Program-made: the position numbers and the translations under genes
Assembly: GCF_001613795.1 (NCBI RefSeq)
Contig: NZ_LPVZ01000001.1
Location: 1-64,000 of the forward strand
Reading direction: 5' to 3'
Source of the DNA: Thalassospira sp. MCCC 1A01148
GTDB taxonomy: Bacteria > Pseudomonadota > Alphaproteobacteria > Rhodospirillales > Thalassospiraceae
Length of the DNA: 64,000 nucleotides
Notes under the pieces: generated by a model
Told to the model about the DNA's origin: nothing
What the model saw: the letters and a program-made list of their open reading frames with translations, nothing else
The model's database searches: none
Shown here: piece by piece, positions 9,310-18,131 of the stretch
Position numbering within the stretch: position 1 is the stretch's first letter
Layout of the letters: each line of letters opens with the position of its first letter

Positions 9310-10211
9310 TTGGCGTTCTTTCCTGTAGCAGGCTCGATTTGCGGGGCATTTATGGCCCGCATTTCGAGGCCCTGGCACCCGAGCTTGACCTGCGTCTGCC
9401 AGATGAAATCGACCGGCCCGAAGATGTCAGCTTCATGGTCACCTTCATCCCGGCAGACGACGCGTTTGTTGCCTATCCCAATCTGCAGGCGGTCTATTCA
9501 ATCGGGGCGGGGGTAGATGCGATCATGTCCTGTCCATCCCTGCCGCCCGGCTTGCCGGTTCACCGGGTCGAAGACCCCGATCAGGCGCGCCAGATGGCCG
9601 GTTTTGCGACCTTCCATGTGCTTTGGCATCATCGCAATATGGGCAATTACCTCGCCAATCAGAAAGCCGCCCATTGGGAACGCCATCTGACCGGCCTGTC
9701 GCCCAGGGCCCAGCGGATCGGTGTGGCGGGTTTTGGTCATATGGGCAGGGCTGTGGCCAAGGCACTGGTCGCACTTGGCTATCCGGTGGCAAGCTATTCC
9801 CGTTCCCGTCCGCAACCGGCCGAGGATGGCGTCACCCATTACACCGCCGGTGCATTTGATGATTTTCTCGCCCAAAGCGACATTCTGATCAATGTCCTGC
9901 CCCTGACCGAACAAACCAAAGGTCTATTTGGCACCAATACGCTGTCAAAACTGCCAAAGGGCGCGGCATTGATCCATCTTGGTCGCGGTGGACAGGTCGA
10001 TGAGGCGGCCCTGATGGCAGCCCTTGATCGCGGGCATCTGTCGGGCGCGTCGCTTGATGTGTTTGATTCCGAACCCTTGCCGCCCGAACACCCGATCTGG
10101 ACCCATCCCAAGGTTTTCGTCACCCCGCATGTTGCCAGCATCTGCGAACCGCAGACGACTGTCCTTTCCATTCGCCGGACCCAACTCCAACTCGTGCCCC
10201 TGTCGGCTTAA
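9306..10211 (+). CDS. ghrA: D-2-hydroxyacid dehydrogenase (glyoxylate/hydroxypyruvate reductase A type)
   Basis: NAD(P)H-dependent reductase of 2-keto acids such as glyoxylate and hydroxypyruvate, 301 residues. The Rossmann motif is GVAGFGHMGRAVAKALVALGY. The catalytic set is Arg in LGRGGQVDEAAL, Glu in DVFDSEPLPPEHPIW and His in VTPHVASI. The short N-terminal substrate domain and these motifs match GhrA rather than SerA. It overlaps the ATPase stop by four bases, so it is part of the importer operon and probably handles a keto-acid product of the imported compound, perhaps glyoxylate. Confidence 0.85.
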   Translation: MIGVLSCSRLDLRGIYGPHFEALAPELDLRLPDEIDRPEDVSFMVTFIPADDAFVAYPNLQAVYSIGAGVDAIMSCPSLPPGLPVHRVEDPDQARQMAGFATFHVLWHHRNMGNYLANQKAAHWERHLTGLSPRAQRIGVAGFGHMGRAVAKALVALGYPVASYSRSRPQPAEDGVTHYTAGAFDDFLAQSDILINVLPLTEQTKGLFGTNTLSKLPKGAALIHLGRGGQVDEAALMAALDRGHLSGASLDVFDSEPLPPEHPIWTHPKVFVTPHVASICEPQTTVLSIRRTQLQLVPLSA

Positions 10212-10232
10212 CCAGCAAAGGTAGCGCCCCAC

Positions 10233-11636
10233 ATGACGACCCAGATGAGCATTGATCCGAACTCCCTTTCCGCCCGTGAATTGGCGCGCCGCATCAAAAC
10301 CGGCGAACTCAGCGCGACTGCGGTCATTCGCGCGACGCTTGATCGTGTGGCGCGCATCAATCCGGGTATCAACGCCATCGTTCAGGATTGCGCAGCAGAG
10401 GCGATGAAAGATGCCGAGCATCTCGATGCCCGCATTGCTGCGGGGGATGAAGTTGGTCCGCTGGCCGGGGTGCCGGTCACGATCAAGGTGATTTCAGATC
10501 AGGCGGGCTATGCCACAACCAATGGCACGACGCTGGCGTCTGATCTGATTGCGACTCAGGACAGCCCGTTTTTGCGCAACATGCGCAACAAGGGCGCGAT
10601 TGTCATCGGGCGCACCAACACACCGGCGTTTTCCTATCGCTGGTTTACCTCAAACAAGGTGCACGGCACGACGCTTAATCCCCACAACCCGGCCCTGACA
10701 CCGGGCGGGTCATCGGGCGGGGCCGGCGCGGCCACGTCGGCGGGCTTGGGTCATATTGGTCATGGCACCGATATCGCGGGTTCTGTGCGCTACCCGGCCT
10801 ATGCCTGCGGCATTCAGGGGTTGCGCCCGACCCATGGCCGCATTCCGATGTTCAACCAGACGGGTGGCGACCGCCCGATTGGCGGGCAATTGATGGCGGT
10901 ATCGGGCCCGCTTGCGCGCAGTGTCGATGATCTCAGGCTCGGGCTGGAAGGCATGTCGGGTTACGCCCCCGAAGATGTCTGGAGCGTTCCGATGCCGCTG
11001 CGTGGTCCTGATTTTGTCAAACGTGTCGCGCTCGTGACCCATCCGGGCGGGATCAACACCGACCCAAGGATCGTCGCGGATCTGGAACGGGCGGCCGACA
11101 TCTTCCGATCCGCGGGCTGGACTGTCGACACCCCGGAAATCCCCGAAATCCGCGAGGCCGTTCAACTGCAAATCGACCTCTGGCTTTCCGATGATCACGA
11201 GGCAAAACTCGCCGCCGCACGCAAGGAAGACGATCCGGGCGCGATTGCCCTGCTTGAACATTATGCTGACCGTGCGGCATCCATTGATATGGCAGCCTTC
11301 AGCCAGCTCTTCGTCCGCCGCGCGGCCCTTATTCGTGCCTGGCGGGCGTTTCTGGAAAACTATCCCGTCGTACTGATGCCGGTCTCGGCCGAACTGCCGT
11401 TCCGCAAGGATGAAGACCTCGAAGGCTCTGAAACCATCGCGCGCCTCTGGGAATCCCAACTCCCGCAAATCGCCATTCCGCTGCTCGGCTTGCCAGCCAT
11501 CTCGATCTGCTCGGGCGTTGAAAACACCATCCCTTCGGGCGTTCAGCTCGTCAGCGCCCCCTGGCGCGAAGACATCTGCCTGACGGCCGGCGAAGTCCTG
11601 GAGCAAGGCTTCGGCCTGCCGCAGATAACCCTTTAA
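10233..11636 (+). CDS. amidase (amidase-signature family)
   Basis: Serine amidohydrolase of 467 residues that hydrolyses a C-N amide bond. The Ser-cisSer-Lys triad is intact: Lys in GVPVTIKVISDQAG, cis-Ser in PGGSSGGAG, and the nucleophile Ser in HGTDIAGSVRYPA. The usual GTDxGGS motif has Ala in place of the first Gly. It is the last gene of the plus-strand operon, 21 bp after ghrA, and is followed by a terminator. Relatives range from GatA to aryl and aliphatic amidases. Absence of gatB and gatC nearby argues for a catabolic role on the imported compound. Confidence 0.9.
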   Translation: MTTQMSIDPNSLSARELARRIKTGELSATAVIRATLDRVARINPGINAIVQDCAAEAMKDAEHLDARIAAGDEVGPLAGVPVTIKVISDQAGYATTNGTTLASDLIATQDSPFLRNMRNKGAIVIGRTNTPAFSYRWFTSNKVHGTTLNPHNPALTPGGSSGGAGAATSAGLGHIGHGTDIAGSVRYPAYACGIQGLRPTHGRIPMFNQTGGDRPIGGQLMAVSGPLARSVDDLRLGLEGMSGYAPEDVWSVPMPLRGPDFVKRVALVTHPGGINTDPRIVADLERAADIFRSAGWTVDTPEIPEIREAVQLQIDLWLSDDHEAKLAAARKEDDPGAIALLEHYADRAASIDMAAFSQLFVRRAALIRAWRAFLENYPVVLMPVSAELPFRKDEDLEGSETIARLWESQLPQIAIPLLGLPAISICSGVENTIPSGVQLVSAPWREDICLTAGEVLEQGFGLPQITL

Positions 11637-11640
11637 CCTC

Positions 11641-11668
11641 AAAAGGGCCCGCTTTCGCGGACCCTTTT
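11641..11668. terminator. bidirectional terminator between convergent amidase and creatinase genes
   Basis: AAAAGGGCCCGC and GCGGACCCTTTT arms with a TTTC loop. The A- and T-runs on the two sides let it serve both converging genes. Confidence 0.8.
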
Positions 11669-11687
11669 CTTGGTGTCGATGGGGGGC

Positions 11688-12890
11688 TTACCCAACCACA
11701 TTGAACTCCGGCCCATAAGGATAGCCGGTGATGTTTTCATTGCCGTCTTCGGCGATCACCAGAATATCGTGTTCGCGATAGCCACCCGCACCCGGCTTTC
11801 CTTCGGCGATGGTCAGCATTGGCTCCATGCTGATCACCATGCCCGGTTCAAGAACCGTGTCGATATCCTCGCGCAGCTCAAGCCCGGCTTCGCGCCCATA
11901 GTAATGCGACAGCACGCCAAAGCTGTGGCCGTAACCAAATGTGCGATATTGCAGCAGATCACGCTCGGCAAAGAACGCATTGATCTTTTGCGTCACCTCG
12001 GCACAGGACGCACCGGGCTTAAGCAGGCTCATGCCATATTCATGTGCACCCACATTGGCGTTCCAGATATTGAGGCTAGCGTCATCCACCTCGCCAACGA
12101 ACATCGTGCGTTCAAGGGCGGTGTAATAGCCCGAAATCATCGGGAAGGTGTTAAGCGACAGGATATCACCACGCGCAAGCTTGCGGGCCGTCACCGGGTT
12201 ATGCGCCCCGTCGGTGTTGATCCCGGACTGGAACCAGACCCACGTATCGCGATATTCCGCATTCGGGAACCGCTTGGCGATTTCAAGCTCCATCGCATCA
12301 CGTCCGGCCATGGCAACGTCAATTTCGCGCACCCCTTCCCTGATCGCGTCCCGGATGGCATAGCCGCCAACATCGGCAACCTGCGCACCATGGCGGATCA
12401 GTGCGATTTCTGCGGGCGATTTGTGCATGCGCTGGCGCATGGTCGCCGGCGCAATATCCTTGCTGTTTGACGGTTTGAGGAACTCATCCAAAAGCGCCTT
12501 TTGCGCGAGGTTGATATGATCGCCCTCATAGCCAATCACCTTGCCCGGCCCGGTCACCGACAGAATGGCGCGCCAGTAATTGTTTCGCTGCCAGTCGGTA
12601 TAGGTGATGTTGTCGCCATGACAGCGCCGCCACGGCTGGGCGGCATCAATGCCGGCACTGATCGTGACACTTTCCGTTGCGGTGACGACAAGCCCGTAAG
12701 GCCGACCAAAGGCGCAATACAAAAAGCCCGAATAATAGGCGATGTTATGCATGGAGGTGAAAACACAGGCCTCAACCCCGGTATCGGCCATGTGTCTCCG
12801 CAAGCCCGCAAGACGGGCATCATATTCGGCCGCCGCAAACGGCAGGACGCGGTCACCTTGGTGAAAACGGTAAAATTCCGGGCGATCCAT
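11688..12890 (-). CDS. creatinase (creatine amidinohydrolase), M24 fold
   Basis: Pita-bread-fold enzyme that hydrolyses creatine to sarcosine and urea. From recall of the Pseudomonas putida enzyme (403 residues), this 400-residue protein shares many blocks: TSMHNIAYYSGFLYC, FGRPYGLVV, ISAGIDAAQPWRR, TDWQRNNYW, FQSGINTDGAHNPVT, LQYRTFGYGHSFG and LSHYYGREAGLELREDIDTV. The catalytic histidine is His230 (232 in P. putida), and the Arg of FGRPY contacts the substrate carboxylate. Metal ligands of M24 peptidases are not conserved as a set, which fits a metal-free creatinase. Transcription converges on the amidase gene. No creatininase, sarcosine oxidase or urease lies in the window. A related guanidino substrate is possible. 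Confidence 0.88.
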   Translation of the reverse strand: MDRPEFYRFHQGDRVLPFAAAEYDARLAGLRRHMADTGVEACVFTSMHNIAYYSGFLYCAFGRPYGLVVTATESVTISAGIDAAQPWRRCHGDNITYTDWQRNNYWRAILSVTGPGKVIGYEGDHINLAQKALLDEFLKPSNSKDIAPATMRQRMHKSPAEIALIRHGAQVADVGGYAIRDAIREGVREIDVAMAGRDAMELEIAKRFPNAEYRDTWVWFQSGINTDGAHNPVTARKLARGDILSLNTFPMISGYYTALERTMFVGEVDDASLNIWNANVGAHEYGMSLLKPGASCAEVTQKINAFFAERDLLQYRTFGYGHSFGVLSHYYGREAGLELREDIDTVLEPGMVISMEPMLTIAEGKPGAGGYREHDILVIAEDGNENITGYPYGPEFNVVG

Positions 12891-13297
12891 AAACGAGTTC
12901 CCTCTTTTACGCGCTGCGCATCAAAAGGGGCTGAGACCTCCCCTTGTGCAAACAGCGACAAAGCAAGATCCCGGCGTTCAGGATATGTATGGTGATGGTC
13001 GGGCGCGTGTTTCAGATCGTTTTTCACGCTGGCGACGCCATCGCCTGCCCTGGATGAACTTTGGCGATGGGCGCTTCCAATGGCAAGCAAATTTTACGCA
13101 CCCATAGCATAGATCACAGCACGCCCCGCCTTGTTCCCATATGGTCACAATATCACAAGCAAAACGGGACCCCTTGTGTGCGCCTCACCATACGTTTGTA
13201 TGGTTAACAGTACTTTTTTAACAGCTTGGCGCTTTACTGTCAGAGAACGAGGGTCAGGCCCTGAGCTTATAACGCAGGCAATCAACGGACACGCGGC
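12891..13297. other. intergenic region between divergent creatinase and PBP genes
   Basis: No gene is supported here. It holds a perfect inverted repeat ACCATAC-GTTT-GTATGGT at 13187-13204, about 94 bp upstream of the PBP gene, which could be an operator. Two TTAACAG repeats follow at about 13203-13224. Both flanking genes point outward, so their promoters must lie here, but no convincing -35/-10 pair could be assigned. Confidence 0.5.
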
Positions 13298-15220
13298 GTG
13301 GCAGAAGAAAACGACGACGATAACGGTACGAGCGGCAGAACAGCCGCTCAGTCTGCGATGAAACGCATCGCCGCAAAGGAACGACGCGAAGCACTCCGCC
13401 GTCAGCGTCGACGGCGCATGATTGTGTTCGGGGTGTGTTTCTCTGTCGTGTTCCTGACCATTTTCGGCATCATCTATTCAATCAAGTCCAATCTGGACCT
13501 GAGCCGCAACATGGTGCGCAGCCCGGAAATCCGGATTCTCGGCTATGACGGTGCCCTGCTTGAAACCATCAAGGGGCATTACAGCCAGGATGTGTCTCTG
13601 ACAACATTGCCCGAACGGGTTCAGAATGTCTTTGTCGCGGCGGCTGATCCGGACTTCTTTGATCATCTCGGGGTATCGGGCGCTGATTTCGCACGGATTT
13701 TCAGCACCCAAGATGCGCCGGGATCGACGATTACCATGAAAGTCGCGCGCAGCTTCTTCAAGCGCAAGGACAGTGGCCCCGGACGCCATATGCAGGAATT
13801 TCTGGTTGCCCTGTGGCTGGAATGGAATTTCAGCAAAAAGACGATTTTGCGCAGCTACCTTGAACGCAGCTATGTCGGGCGGGGTATTTTTGGCATTTCT
13901 GCGGCCTCCCGGCTTTGGTATGGTGGCCCGGCAGAGCGCATGACCCTGCATCAGGCCGCTGTTCTGGCCGCAGCCATCAGCGATCCGGAAACCTTCAATC
14001 CGCTGTTTTATCCGCGCGAAGCCGCCGAAGAAGCCAACAAGATTTTGGCCCGTCTGGGTCAATACAAGTTCATCGAGGCGGACCGTGTTTCGGCCTTGAC
14101 CTTGATTGAGCCGCAACTTGATGTGCAATACGCCGAAAACGTGCTTTCGGGCTATGTCGTGGACATGGTGCTCGAAGAAGTTGCCGACATCGTCGGCTAT
14201 AGCAGCCGTGACATCGACGTTCTCACCAGCATCGACTGGACAATCCAGAATCTGGCACAGCAAATTGTCCCCGAAGTCGCCAAATTGCGCATCAAGACGC
14301 GCGGCGCAAACCAGACCGGGCTGTTGTCGATCAGCCCCGAAGGACGCATTCGTGCGATGATCGGCGGTGCGGATTATTCACCATTCCAGCGCAACCGCGT
14401 GACCGAGGTTAGGCGTTCCGCCGGGCGCATGATCAAAATCGCCACCTATTATTATGCCCTGAATCAAAACAGCGACCCGGCGCAATGGGTGCGCGACAAT
14501 CGCATGGCGGTGGGCGGCTGGCGGCCGATCAACCCGGATCATGACTATATGGGCATGATTTCACTGCGCGAGGCATTTGTACGCGACGTCAATACGGTAC
14601 CAACCAGCCTGGCTGATCACTTCGGGCTATTGAATGTCCGGCAGTTTGCCCACGACATCGGGATCAAAAGTCCGCTTTCAACAGACATCCGGACCGTCGT
14701 CGGGCTCGACCCGGTCACCATTTCCGATATCACCGCCATCCATGCCCTGCCGCAAAACTCCGGCAAGCCGGTCCAGATGACCCTGATCAACAGGGTGTCA
14801 TATACCGGCGATGACAGCGCGACACCGGTCTATCAGCGTGTTGACGCGGTTCAGGAAAAACAGCTGACCGACGAGGCCATTCAGGGATCATATGTGCTGT
14901 TTGCCAGTGTTACCGATCCGCAGGTGCGCCTTGATCGGCCCTTTGCCGGGTATGGAACGGTGGCCGGCGGGCGTTCTGATGCGTGGTATGTTGGCTTCTC
15001 GTCCGACCTGATTACAACGGTATGGGCTGGCAATGATGACGGGTCGCGCATGGACGTGCGCGGCGAGGTAGAGCTTGCGTCTTTGTGGCGGTTATTTATG
15101 CTGGATGCGCATGATGGATTGCCCATTCGTTCAATGGTCCGTGCATCATCAGAACGCCGTCGCGCAGGCGATGGCATAAAGGATCTGTGGAAGCACGATC
15201 AGGCAAGCAATAATAACTGA
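13298..15220 (+). CDS. class A penicillin-binding protein homologue with lost active sites (pseudoenzyme)
   Basis: Membrane-anchored 640-residue protein with class A PBP architecture: basic cytoplasmic tail (about 1-40), transmembrane helix 41-62, glycosyltransferase-51-like domain (about 75-250) and transpeptidase-like domain (about 300-600). The fold is recognisable throughout, yet key residues are gone. The catalytic Glu of the GT motif (EDRRFYDH in the next gene) is Ala116 (ADPDFFDH), and STITQQ is STITMK. In the transpeptidase domain the SxxK nucleophile is Arg377 (GRMIK), SNN is DVN (430-432) and KTG is absent. The second GT glutamate (Glu167) and Lys380 remain. The frame is intact over 1.9 kb, so the protein is probably made and kept for a structural or regulatory role. 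The start is a GTG at 13298. Confidence 0.85.
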   Translation: MAEENDDDNGTSGRTAAQSAMKRIAAKERREALRRQRRRRMIVFGVCFSVVFLTIFGIIYSIKSNLDLSRNMVRSPEIRILGYDGALLETIKGHYSQDVSLTTLPERVQNVFVAAADPDFFDHLGVSGADFARIFSTQDAPGSTITMKVARSFFKRKDSGPGRHMQEFLVALWLEWNFSKKTILRSYLERSYVGRGIFGISAASRLWYGGPAERMTLHQAAVLAAAISDPETFNPLFYPREAAEEANKILARLGQYKFIEADRVSALTLIEPQLDVQYAENVLSGYVVDMVLEEVADIVGYSSRDIDVLTSIDWTIQNLAQQIVPEVAKLRIKTRGANQTGLLSISPEGRIRAMIGGADYSPFQRNRVTEVRRSAGRMIKIATYYYALNQNSDPAQWVRDNRMAVGGWRPINPDHDYMGMISLREAFVRDVNTVPTSLADHFGLLNVRQFAHDIGIKSPLSTDIRTVVGLDPVTISDITAIHALPQNSGKPVQMTLINRVSYTGDDSATPVYQRVDAVQEKQLTDEAIQGSYVLFASVTDPQVRLDRPFAGYGTVAGGRSDAWYVGFSSDLITTVWAGNDDGSRMDVRGEVELASLWRLFMLDAHDGLPIRSMVRASSERRRAGDGIKDLWKHDQASNNN

Positions 15221-15390
15221 TAAAACCGTCGCAGAACGGGGAGACGGGGGACTCCCTCCTCGGTTGGGACAAAAATTGACATTCGCCGGAAACAGCGGCG
15301 CGATCACCTGTTGGACGCGATTTTGGGGCGCGTTGACATAACCGGTGAGTTCGCGTGTGCCAGGGCCGGACCAGACCGATAGGTGCGTTT

Positions 15391-17397
15391 GTGGCGCAAA
15401 GAGAATTCAAAAGACAGAAAAGTGTCCGTAAGGGATCGAAAGGTTCCAAAAAGACCAAAAAACGGGTCAGCAGCGCGCGCAGGAAGGGCGGTGGTCTTTT
15501 TGCGCGCCTCGGCGATATGATTCCGGGGCCGGAAGCCATTGCAAAATTCATTGTGCTGGGCTCGATCTGGGTCATGGTTCTGGGCGGCGGGGTTGTTGCC
15601 TATTACGGCTATGGCCTGCCAGACAAGGTCAGCTTTGATGTCGCCAGCGAACGCAAACCATCCATCCGCGTGATCAGCATTGATGGCCAGAATCTGGCCG
15701 CCTATGGCAATCGATACGGAAACCCGGTCGAAGTGCGTGACCTTCCCGACTATGTCGGTCAGGCCTTTGTTTCCATCGAAGACCGCCGCTTTTATGACCA
15801 TTTCGGCATTGATGTCGTCGGTATCATGCGTGCAGCCTGGGCCAACCTGACCGCCGGGCGCATTACCGAAGGCGGCAGCACCATCACCCAGCAGCTCGCC
15901 AAGAACCTGTTCCTGTCACCTGAACGTTCCTTTGGCCGCAAGATCGAAGAGGTGCTTCTGGCCATCTGGCTGGAGTTCAAGTTTGATAAGCAACAGATCC
16001 TGTCGCTGTACCTCAACCGCATTTATTTCGGATCGGGTGTTTATGGCATTGATGCCGCAGCACGCCATTATTTCGGCACCGATCCACGTCGTCTGAACCT
16101 GTATGAGGCGGCGGTTCTGGCCGGTCTGCCCAAGGCACCAAGCCGTTATAACCCGATGGTTGATCCCGAAATTGCCGCTGATCGCGCCAATGTTGTTCTG
16201 GCCGCGATGGCATCGACCGGGGCACTGACCAAGGCGCGCGCCGAACGCGCCAAACAGACCCGTGTACGAACCGCGCGTTCCGCTCAGAGCGGGCCGGGGG
16301 TTCGCTATTTCTCGGACTGGGTTCTTGATCGGGTGCGCGATTATGTTGGCTATGTCGATCAGGATCTTCTGGTTCATACCACGCTTGATTCCCGCCTTCA
16401 GGAAATCGCCGAGGAAAACCTGCTCCGTGCGCTCGAAAGCAACGGTGCCAAGGAACACAATGTCGGACAGGCTGCCCTTTTGGCGATGACGCCCGATGGG
16501 GCGGTGCGCGCCATGGTCGGTGGCCGTGATTATTTTGAAAGCCAGTATAACCGCGTCACACAGGCCCGCCGTCAACCGGGCTCGGTGTTCAAGCTGTTTG
16601 TCTATCTGGCCGGGCTTGAAAACGGTTTTGGCTCGAATGACTGGATGCGTGACGGACCGATCGTCATTGACGGGTGGGAGCCGCGCAACTTTGATCGCAA
16701 GCACCACGGCACCATGTCGATCCGCGATGCGGTGGCGACCTCGAACAACTCGATTGCCGTGCAGCTTGCCCTTGAGGTCGGCCTGGACAAGGTCATTCAA
16801 AAGGCCCGCGACATGGGCGTTTCATCGGAACTCAAACCGGAACCAAGCCTCGCCCTTGGCACCAGTGAAGTCTCGATGCTCGAGCTCACCGGCGCCTATG
16901 CCATCGTTGCCAATGGCGGTTTCGCCGTCTTCCCCCATGCGGTCAGCAAGATCACCGGCAAGGGGGGCGAAGTGCTGTATGAACGCTCTGACGACTTCCC
17001 GTCCCGTCTGATGAACCCGCTTCATGCCGGGGAAATGAACAACATGCTGGCCGCGGTCGTGTCCAAGGGCACCGGGCGCAACGCCATCATCGACCGCCCG
17101 GCCGCGGGCAAGACCGGCACGACGTCCGATTACCGCGATGCGTGGTTCATCGGCTACAGCTCCGATCTGGTTGCAGGCATCTGGATGGGCAATGACGATG
17201 GCAGTCCGATGGATGAACAGGTCACCGGCGGTGCGCTTCCCGCCGCCCTCTGGCGTGACTTCATGCTCCACGCCCACCAAAACATCCCGGTCCGGTCGCT
17301 TGGCAAAGCAGCCCTCGCGCGGTCTAAAAAGATCGGCGAAGACGACAGCTGGCGCGACTTCACCGCCGGCTACAGTTCGGGCAACAAGAAGCAGTAA
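15391..17397 (+). CDS. mrcA: bifunctional penicillin-binding protein 1A
   Basis: Peptidoglycan glycosyltransferase/D,D-transpeptidase, 668 residues from the GTG at 15391; a GTG at 15355 is an alternative start. It has a lysine-rich cytoplasmic tail, a transmembrane segment at about 52-72 (KFIVLGSIWVMVLGGGVVAY), a GT51 domain with Glu130 in SIEDRRFYDHFG and GGSTITQQLAKNLF, and a transpeptidase domain with S398-x-x-K401 (GSVFK), S451-N-N453 and K574-T-G. All catalytic residues are present. It is 170 bp downstream of the degenerate paralogue on the same strand. The two are clearly related, for example SSDL followed by WxGNDDGS in both. It ends before a terminator hairpin at 17425-17452. Confidence 0.92.
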   Translation: MAQREFKRQKSVRKGSKGSKKTKKRVSSARRKGGGLFARLGDMIPGPEAIAKFIVLGSIWVMVLGGGVVAYYGYGLPDKVSFDVASERKPSIRVISIDGQNLAAYGNRYGNPVEVRDLPDYVGQAFVSIEDRRFYDHFGIDVVGIMRAAWANLTAGRITEGGSTITQQLAKNLFLSPERSFGRKIEEVLLAIWLEFKFDKQQILSLYLNRIYFGSGVYGIDAAARHYFGTDPRRLNLYEAAVLAGLPKAPSRYNPMVDPEIAADRANVVLAAMASTGALTKARAERAKQTRVRTARSAQSGPGVRYFSDWVLDRVRDYVGYVDQDLLVHTTLDSRLQEIAEENLLRALESNGAKEHNVGQAALLAMTPDGAVRAMVGGRDYFESQYNRVTQARRQPGSVFKLFVYLAGLENGFGSNDWMRDGPIVIDGWEPRNFDRKHHGTMSIRDAVATSNNSIAVQLALEVGLDKVIQKARDMGVSSELKPEPSLALGTSEVSMLELTGAYAIVANGGFAVFPHAVSKITGKGGEVLYERSDDFPSRLMNPLHAGEMNNMLAAVVSKGTGRNAIIDRPAAGKTGTTSDYRDAWFIGYSSDLVAGIWMGNDDGSPMDEQVTGGALPAALWRDFMLHAHQNIPVRSLGKAALARSKKIGEDDSWRDFTAGYSSGNKKQ

Positions 17398-17424
17398 GGC
17401 ACCTAAAGTGTCTTTGGCGAAATT

Positions 17425-17452
17425 ACAGGCGGTCTTCGGGCCGCCTGTTTTC
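17425..17452 (+). terminator. rho-independent terminator after the PBP gene
   Basis: ACAGGCGG and CCGCCTGT arms around TCTTCGGG, followed by TTTC. It lies 28 bp past the PBP stop codon. Confidence 0.7.
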
Positions 17453-17481
17453 GTTCAAACCTTTTCCTGTGCCGCCCCATC

Positions 17482-17523
17482 CGTCATTCCCGCGAATGCG
17501 GGAATCCACGATGGTTGCAACGT
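17482..17523. repeat. partial copy of the dispersed CGTCATTCCCGCG repeat
   Basis: Contains the hairpin ATTCCCGCGAATGCGGGAAT and continues with CCACGATGGTTGCAAC. It matches the left half of the full 85-bp copy at 19072-19156. It sits between the convergent PBP and Lrp genes and may also help terminate transcription. Confidence 0.8.
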
Positions 17524-17525
17524 GC

Positions 17526-17990
17526 TCAGAGCTCCACCAACCGCTCTTCGACCGGTGACGACTGAACGATGGACGAGTTCGTCGCACCAAATGGCACGAT
17601 CCGGTCGATGACGGCCTCCATCTCGGCGACGTCACGGACATGGGCGCGCGCAACAAAGCAATCTTCGCCAGAAACACGATCACAGGCAACGATCTGCGGG
17701 GTTTCCTGGATCGCCTTGATCATGTTCTTCATCTCGCCCGGCAGCGGCCGCGCACGGATCAGAATGGTCAGGCCATAGCCAAGCCGCGCCGGGTCAATGC
17801 GTGCGCCGTATCCCGTGATGATGCCGACATCCTCAAGACGCCGCACACGGTCCGCCACACTTGGGGCCGACAGGCCAACGCGGCGCGACAACTCGGCACG
17901 CGGAATGCGGGAATCGGCGCAAAGCTCGCGCAGAATTGCGGCGTCGATGCGATCAAGACCGGTTTCTACTGATCGAAGGTTATTGCTCAT
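17526..17990 (-). CDS. Lrp/AsnC-family transcriptional regulator
   Basis: Feast/famine regulator, 154 residues. The N-terminal HTH covers residues 10-65 (LDRIDAAILRELCADSRIPRAELSRRVGLSAPSVADRVRRLEDVGIITGY), and a C-terminal RAM ligand-binding domain follows with PQIVACDRVSGEDCFVARAHV. It is divergent from the EamA-type exporter gene, a common pairing in which an Lrp protein senses an amino acid and controls its exporter. The intergenic space is about 85-140 bp and contains AT-rich sequence with two ATCTGAT repeats. Confidence 0.93.
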   Translation of the reverse strand: MSNNLRSVETGLDRIDAAILRELCADSRIPRAELSRRVGLSAPSVADRVRRLEDVGIITGYGARIDPARLGYGLTILIRARPLPGEMKNMIKAIQETPQIVACDRVSGEDCFVARAHVRDVAEMEAVIDRIVPFGATNSSIVQSSPVEERLVEL

Positions 17991-18131
17991 TTTTTCCTTC
18001 TTTCATGCATGTAATATCGCCTATGGGGTATCTGATCTCCATATTACGATCTGATTATACCTTGTATTGTAGGGGTATGACAAATCAAGCCCCCACAAAA
18101 CCCGTCCTCACCAACGCCCCCGGCGCCACCG

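Noticed and set aside
13298..15220. Calling the first PBP gene a pseudogene
   Set aside because: There is no stop or frameshift in 640 codons and the fold is conserved throughout, so a pseudoenzyme is the better description.
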